Positions 6,256 to 8,125 of a DNA stretch of 8,125 nt are shown piece by piece; position 1 is the stretch's first letter, and every line of letters starts with the position of its first letter. The notes beneath the pieces were generated by a model. That model saw only the letters and a list, made by a program, of their open reading frames with translations. It was not told the origin of the DNA and did no database searches. Both the position numbers and the translations under genes were made by a program. This stretch comes from an uncultured Sphingomonas sp. (lineage in GTDB: Bacteria > Pseudomonadota > Alphaproteobacteria > Sphingomonadales > Sphingomonadaceae), in the NCBI GenBank assembly GCA_902806295.1, contig CADCWB010000084.1:1-8125 (forward strand), given 5' to 3'.

Positions 6256-6286
6256 CCCGGCTGCTAGTCGCCTCGCCGAAGCCGGG
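6256..6286. repeat. 7-bp inverted repeat in the divergent region before secB
   Basis: CCCGGCT (6256-6262) and AGCCGGG (6280-6286) are exact reverse complements with 17 bases between them, ending 53 bp before the secB ATG. The region from 6146 to 6339 is otherwise non-coding on my reading and must hold promoters in both directions. I found no convincing secB promoter. In such GC-rich DNA a repeat of this length with a long loop can arise by chance. Confidence 0.3.
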
Positions 6287-6339
6287 GGCGCGTTCGCCGC
6301 CTCCTTCCACGCCCCAGAAACACAGGGTATCTCAAGACA

Positions 6340-6867
6340 ATGGCCGACGAGCAGGACTCCATCCTCCCCCCCGTCACCAACGGCAACGGCGATGCAACCC
6401 AGACCGGTGAGCAGCCGCAGGTCGCCGCGCTCGCCCAGTACATCAAGGATCTGTCGGTCGAGAACCCGTCCTCACCCCAGGTCTACCAGTGGGGCGAACA
6501 GCCGCAGCTCGACGTTCAGTTCAACATTAACGTCAACAAGGCGGCCGACGACGTGCACGAGGTCGTGCTCAAGATCGATGCCTCGGCCAAGTCGCAGAAC
6601 GGCGTCCACTTCGTCATCGACCTCAGCTACGGCGGCCTGTTCGCGCTGCGCAACATCCCGGAAGAAGCCATGGCTCCCTTCCTGCTGGTGGAAGCGCCGC
6701 GGCTGCTGTTTCCCTTCGCTCGCCAGGTGATCGCCGGCGCGACGCAGGACCTGGGCTTTCCGCCGCTGATGCTCGACCCGATCGATTTCGGCGCGATCTA
6801 CATGTCGCAGTTGCAGGCTCAGCAGTCGGTCGGCGGCACCGAGAACGGAGCGCCGTCCGTCCAGTAA
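6340..6867 (+). CDS. secB: Protein-export chaperone SecB
   Basis: SecB is a cytoplasmic homotetrameric chaperone that holds preproteins unfolded and hands them to SecA for export through SecYEG. This 175-residue copy has the family core: YIKDLSVENP (34-43), the GGLFAL segment (98-103), the LLFPFAR helix (122-128) and GFPPLMLDPIDF (139-150). E. coli SecB has 155 residues. The extra length here is a polar N-terminal extension of about 25 residues and a Gly/Gln/Ser-rich tail. The acidic and hydrophobic surface segments that contact SecA and substrates appear intact. The ATG at 6340 is the only sensible start; an AGGG 12 nt upstream is a poor ribosome site. The gene is divergent from the Tim44-like operon and is followed by murJ after 29 bp on the same strand, suggesting co-transcription. 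Confidence 0.97.
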   Translation: MADEQDSILPPVTNGNGDATQTGEQPQVAALAQYIKDLSVENPSSPQVYQWGEQPQLDVQFNINVNKAADDVHEVVLKIDASAKSQNGVHFVIDLSYGGLFALRNIPEEAMAPFLLVEAPRLLFPFARQVIAGATQDLGFPPLMLDPIDFGAIYMSQLQAQQSVGGTENGAPSVQ

Positions 6868-6896
6868 CGGCGGCGTTCGGGCGGGGGCAAAGCTAA

Positions 6897-8125
6897 GTGA
6901 ACCTACTCAAGGCCACCGGCACCATCGGCGGGCTGACGATGGTCAGCCGCGTGCTCGGCTTCGTCCGAGATATGATTGCGGCACGGTTGCTGGGCGCAAG
7001 TCATGCCAACGACGCCTTCAATCTCGCCTTCCTGCTGCCCAACATCTTTCGCCGCCTGTTCGCCGAAGGGGCCTTCTCGTCGGGCTTCGTGCCGCTTTTC
7101 AGTCGGCGGTTGACCTCCGGCGGGACCGAGGAAGCCGAGCGTTTTTCCAATGAGATCCTGGCCGTCTTCATGCCGGCTCTGCTGCTCGTCACGATCCTGT
7201 TCGTGATCTTCATGCCGGCCGTCTTGCTGGTGGTGGTGCCGGAATATGGCAACACGCCCGGCAAGCTTGAGCTTGCGACCCAGCTATCGCGCTGGACCTT
7301 TCCCTACTTGCTGTTCATCAGCATGGCGGCGCTGCTGGCTGGAGTGCTCAATTCCCTCACCCGCTTTGCAGTGGCCGCTTTCGTCCCGGCGCTGTTGAAC
7401 ATCGCCCTGATCGTCGGCCTACTCGCAGCGCCGGACGACGATCTTACCGTGGTCCGCTACATGGCCTGGGCGGTGCTGATCGGCGGAATATTCCAGTTCG
7501 CCCTTTCATGGTTCGCGGTGCGACGAGCCGGCATCAGGCTTCATTTCGGACGGCCGCGCATGACCCCGGCAGTAAGGGAACTCGTTCTCCTGATCCTGCC
7601 CGCCATGCTCGCGGCGGGCGTGTATCAGATCAGTCAGCTGTTCTACGCCTACTTCTCCGCCCGCCTGGGGGAAGGCGCGCTGACCATGTTGAGCTATGCC
7701 GACCGGCTGAACCAGCTGCCCTTGTCGATCATCGGCACTGCGCTTGGAGTCGCCATTCTCCCTTCCATCAGCCAGGCCATTGCCCGCGATGACGAGGCCG
7801 ACGCCAGCGACGTCCAGGCGCGCGCCTTCGACCTCTCCATGTTGCTCACCCTGCCCGCCACGCTGGCGTTGATGGTGGCTGCTTTTCCGATCATCGGCGC
7901 GCTGTACCGGGCCGGCGACTACTCGGTGGAAGCGGCGCAGACGACGGCCAGCATCCTCGCCATTCTGGTCACCGGCCTACCCGCTTATGTGCTGGTCAAG
8001 GTGCTCACGCCGGCCTTTTACGCTCGCAAGGATGTCAAAACCCCGGTGACCATCGCGATGACCGTGTTGGCCCTGTCCATTCCAGCGAACTTCCTGCTGA
8101 TCCCGCGGATCGGAATCTACAGCCT
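6897..8125 (+). CDS. murJ: Lipid II flippase MurJ, cut by the window edge
   Basis: MurJ (MviN) moves lipid II across the inner membrane for peptidoglycan synthesis. The reading frame from GTG 6897 stays open to the last base, giving 409 complete codons of an expected 510-530. It is hydrophobic throughout, with many predicted membrane helices. The functional arginines fall at the same residue numbers as in E. coli: R18 and R24 in SRVLGFVRD, R52 in NIFRRLFAEG, and R270 in YADRLNQLP. D39 is also kept. The GTG start is well fixed: an in-frame TAA lies immediately before it (6894-6896), and an internal ATG at codon 15 would remove the first residues of helix 1. A G-rich stretch at 6880-6886 may act as ribosome site. 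It follows secB by 29 bp with no terminator visible between them. The last two bases of the window are an incomplete codon; the C-terminal part lies outside. Confidence 0.96.
   Translation, partial: MNLLKATGTIGGLTMVSRVLGFVRDMIAARLLGASHANDAFNLAFLLPNIFRRLFAEGAFSSGFVPLFSRRLTSGGTEEAERFSNEILAVFMPALLLVTILFVIFMPAVLLVVVPEYGNTPGKLELATQLSRWTFPYLLFISMAALLAGVLNSLTRFAVAAFVPALLNIALIVGLLAAPDDDLTVVRYMAWAVLIGGIFQFALSWFAVRRAGIRLHFGRPRMTPAVRELVLLILPAMLAAGVYQISQLFYAYFSARLGEGALTMLSYADRLNQLPLSIIGTALGVAILPSISQAIARDDEADASDVQARAFDLSMLLTLPATLALMVAAFPIIGALYRAGDYSVEAAQTTASILAILVTGLPAYVLVKVLTPAFYARKDVKTPVTIAMTVLALSIPANFLLIPRIGIYS

Noticed and set aside
6146..6310. Upstream extension of the Tim44-like gene to an ATG at 6310
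   Set aside because: The added residues are Gly/Arg-rich, would precede the membrane helix, and pass through the candidate promoter and the secB upstream region.
6868..6896. Terminator or promoter between secB and murJ
   Set aside because: The 29 bases show no inverted repeat and no -35/-10 pair; they fit a simple intra-operon spacer with a G-rich ribosome site.

Overview
The window looks like ordinary chromosome of a high-GC alphaproteobacterium, most likely a sphingomonad (Sphingomonas or a close relative). This rests on base composition and codon use, on a Tim44-like/MltA/Smr gene block facing secB, and on sphingomonad-like sequence in the DapE, Smr and Tim44-like proteins. It is an inference from recognition, not a database result. 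I see no mobile element, CRISPR array, tRNA or rRNA.

Layout. Positions 22-375 (+) encode a small lipoprotein of unknown function. It meets a COG3837-type cupin gene (376-837, -) tail to tail with no base between them. The cupin gene is divergent from dapE (867-1997, +), the succinyl-diaminopimelate desuccinylase of lysine and peptidoglycan-precursor synthesis. dapE overlaps, tail to tail, a membrane GGDEF-EAL cyclic-di-GMP protein (1994-3682, -). Upstream of that gene, an 84-bp gap holds two inverted repeats: one may be a CtrA-like site and the other a leader hairpin. Next comes a minus-strand operon, transcribed in the order Tim44-like membrane protein (5492-6145), lytic transglycosylase MltA (4290-5495) and Smr-domain protein (3767-4309). 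The genes overlap by 4 and 20 nt, and all three probably use non-ATG starts. A 194-bp divergent region separates this operon from secB (6340-6867, +), which is followed after 29 bp by murJ (GTG at 6897). murJ runs off the right edge.

How the genes fit together. The common theme is envelope construction. DapE supplies meso-diaminopimelate, MurJ flips lipid II, and MltA cleaves glycan strands from an outer-membrane anchor. SecB keeps exported preproteins unfolded, and the Tim44-like protein sits in the inner membrane. The GGDEF-EAL protein is a signalling enzyme whose phosphodiesterase half looks intact.

No obviously new system is present. The points most worth checking are the two palindromes before the GGDEF-EAL gene, the run of non-ATG starts in the Tim44-like/MltA/Smr operon, and the two convergent gene pairs whose stop codons are fused.
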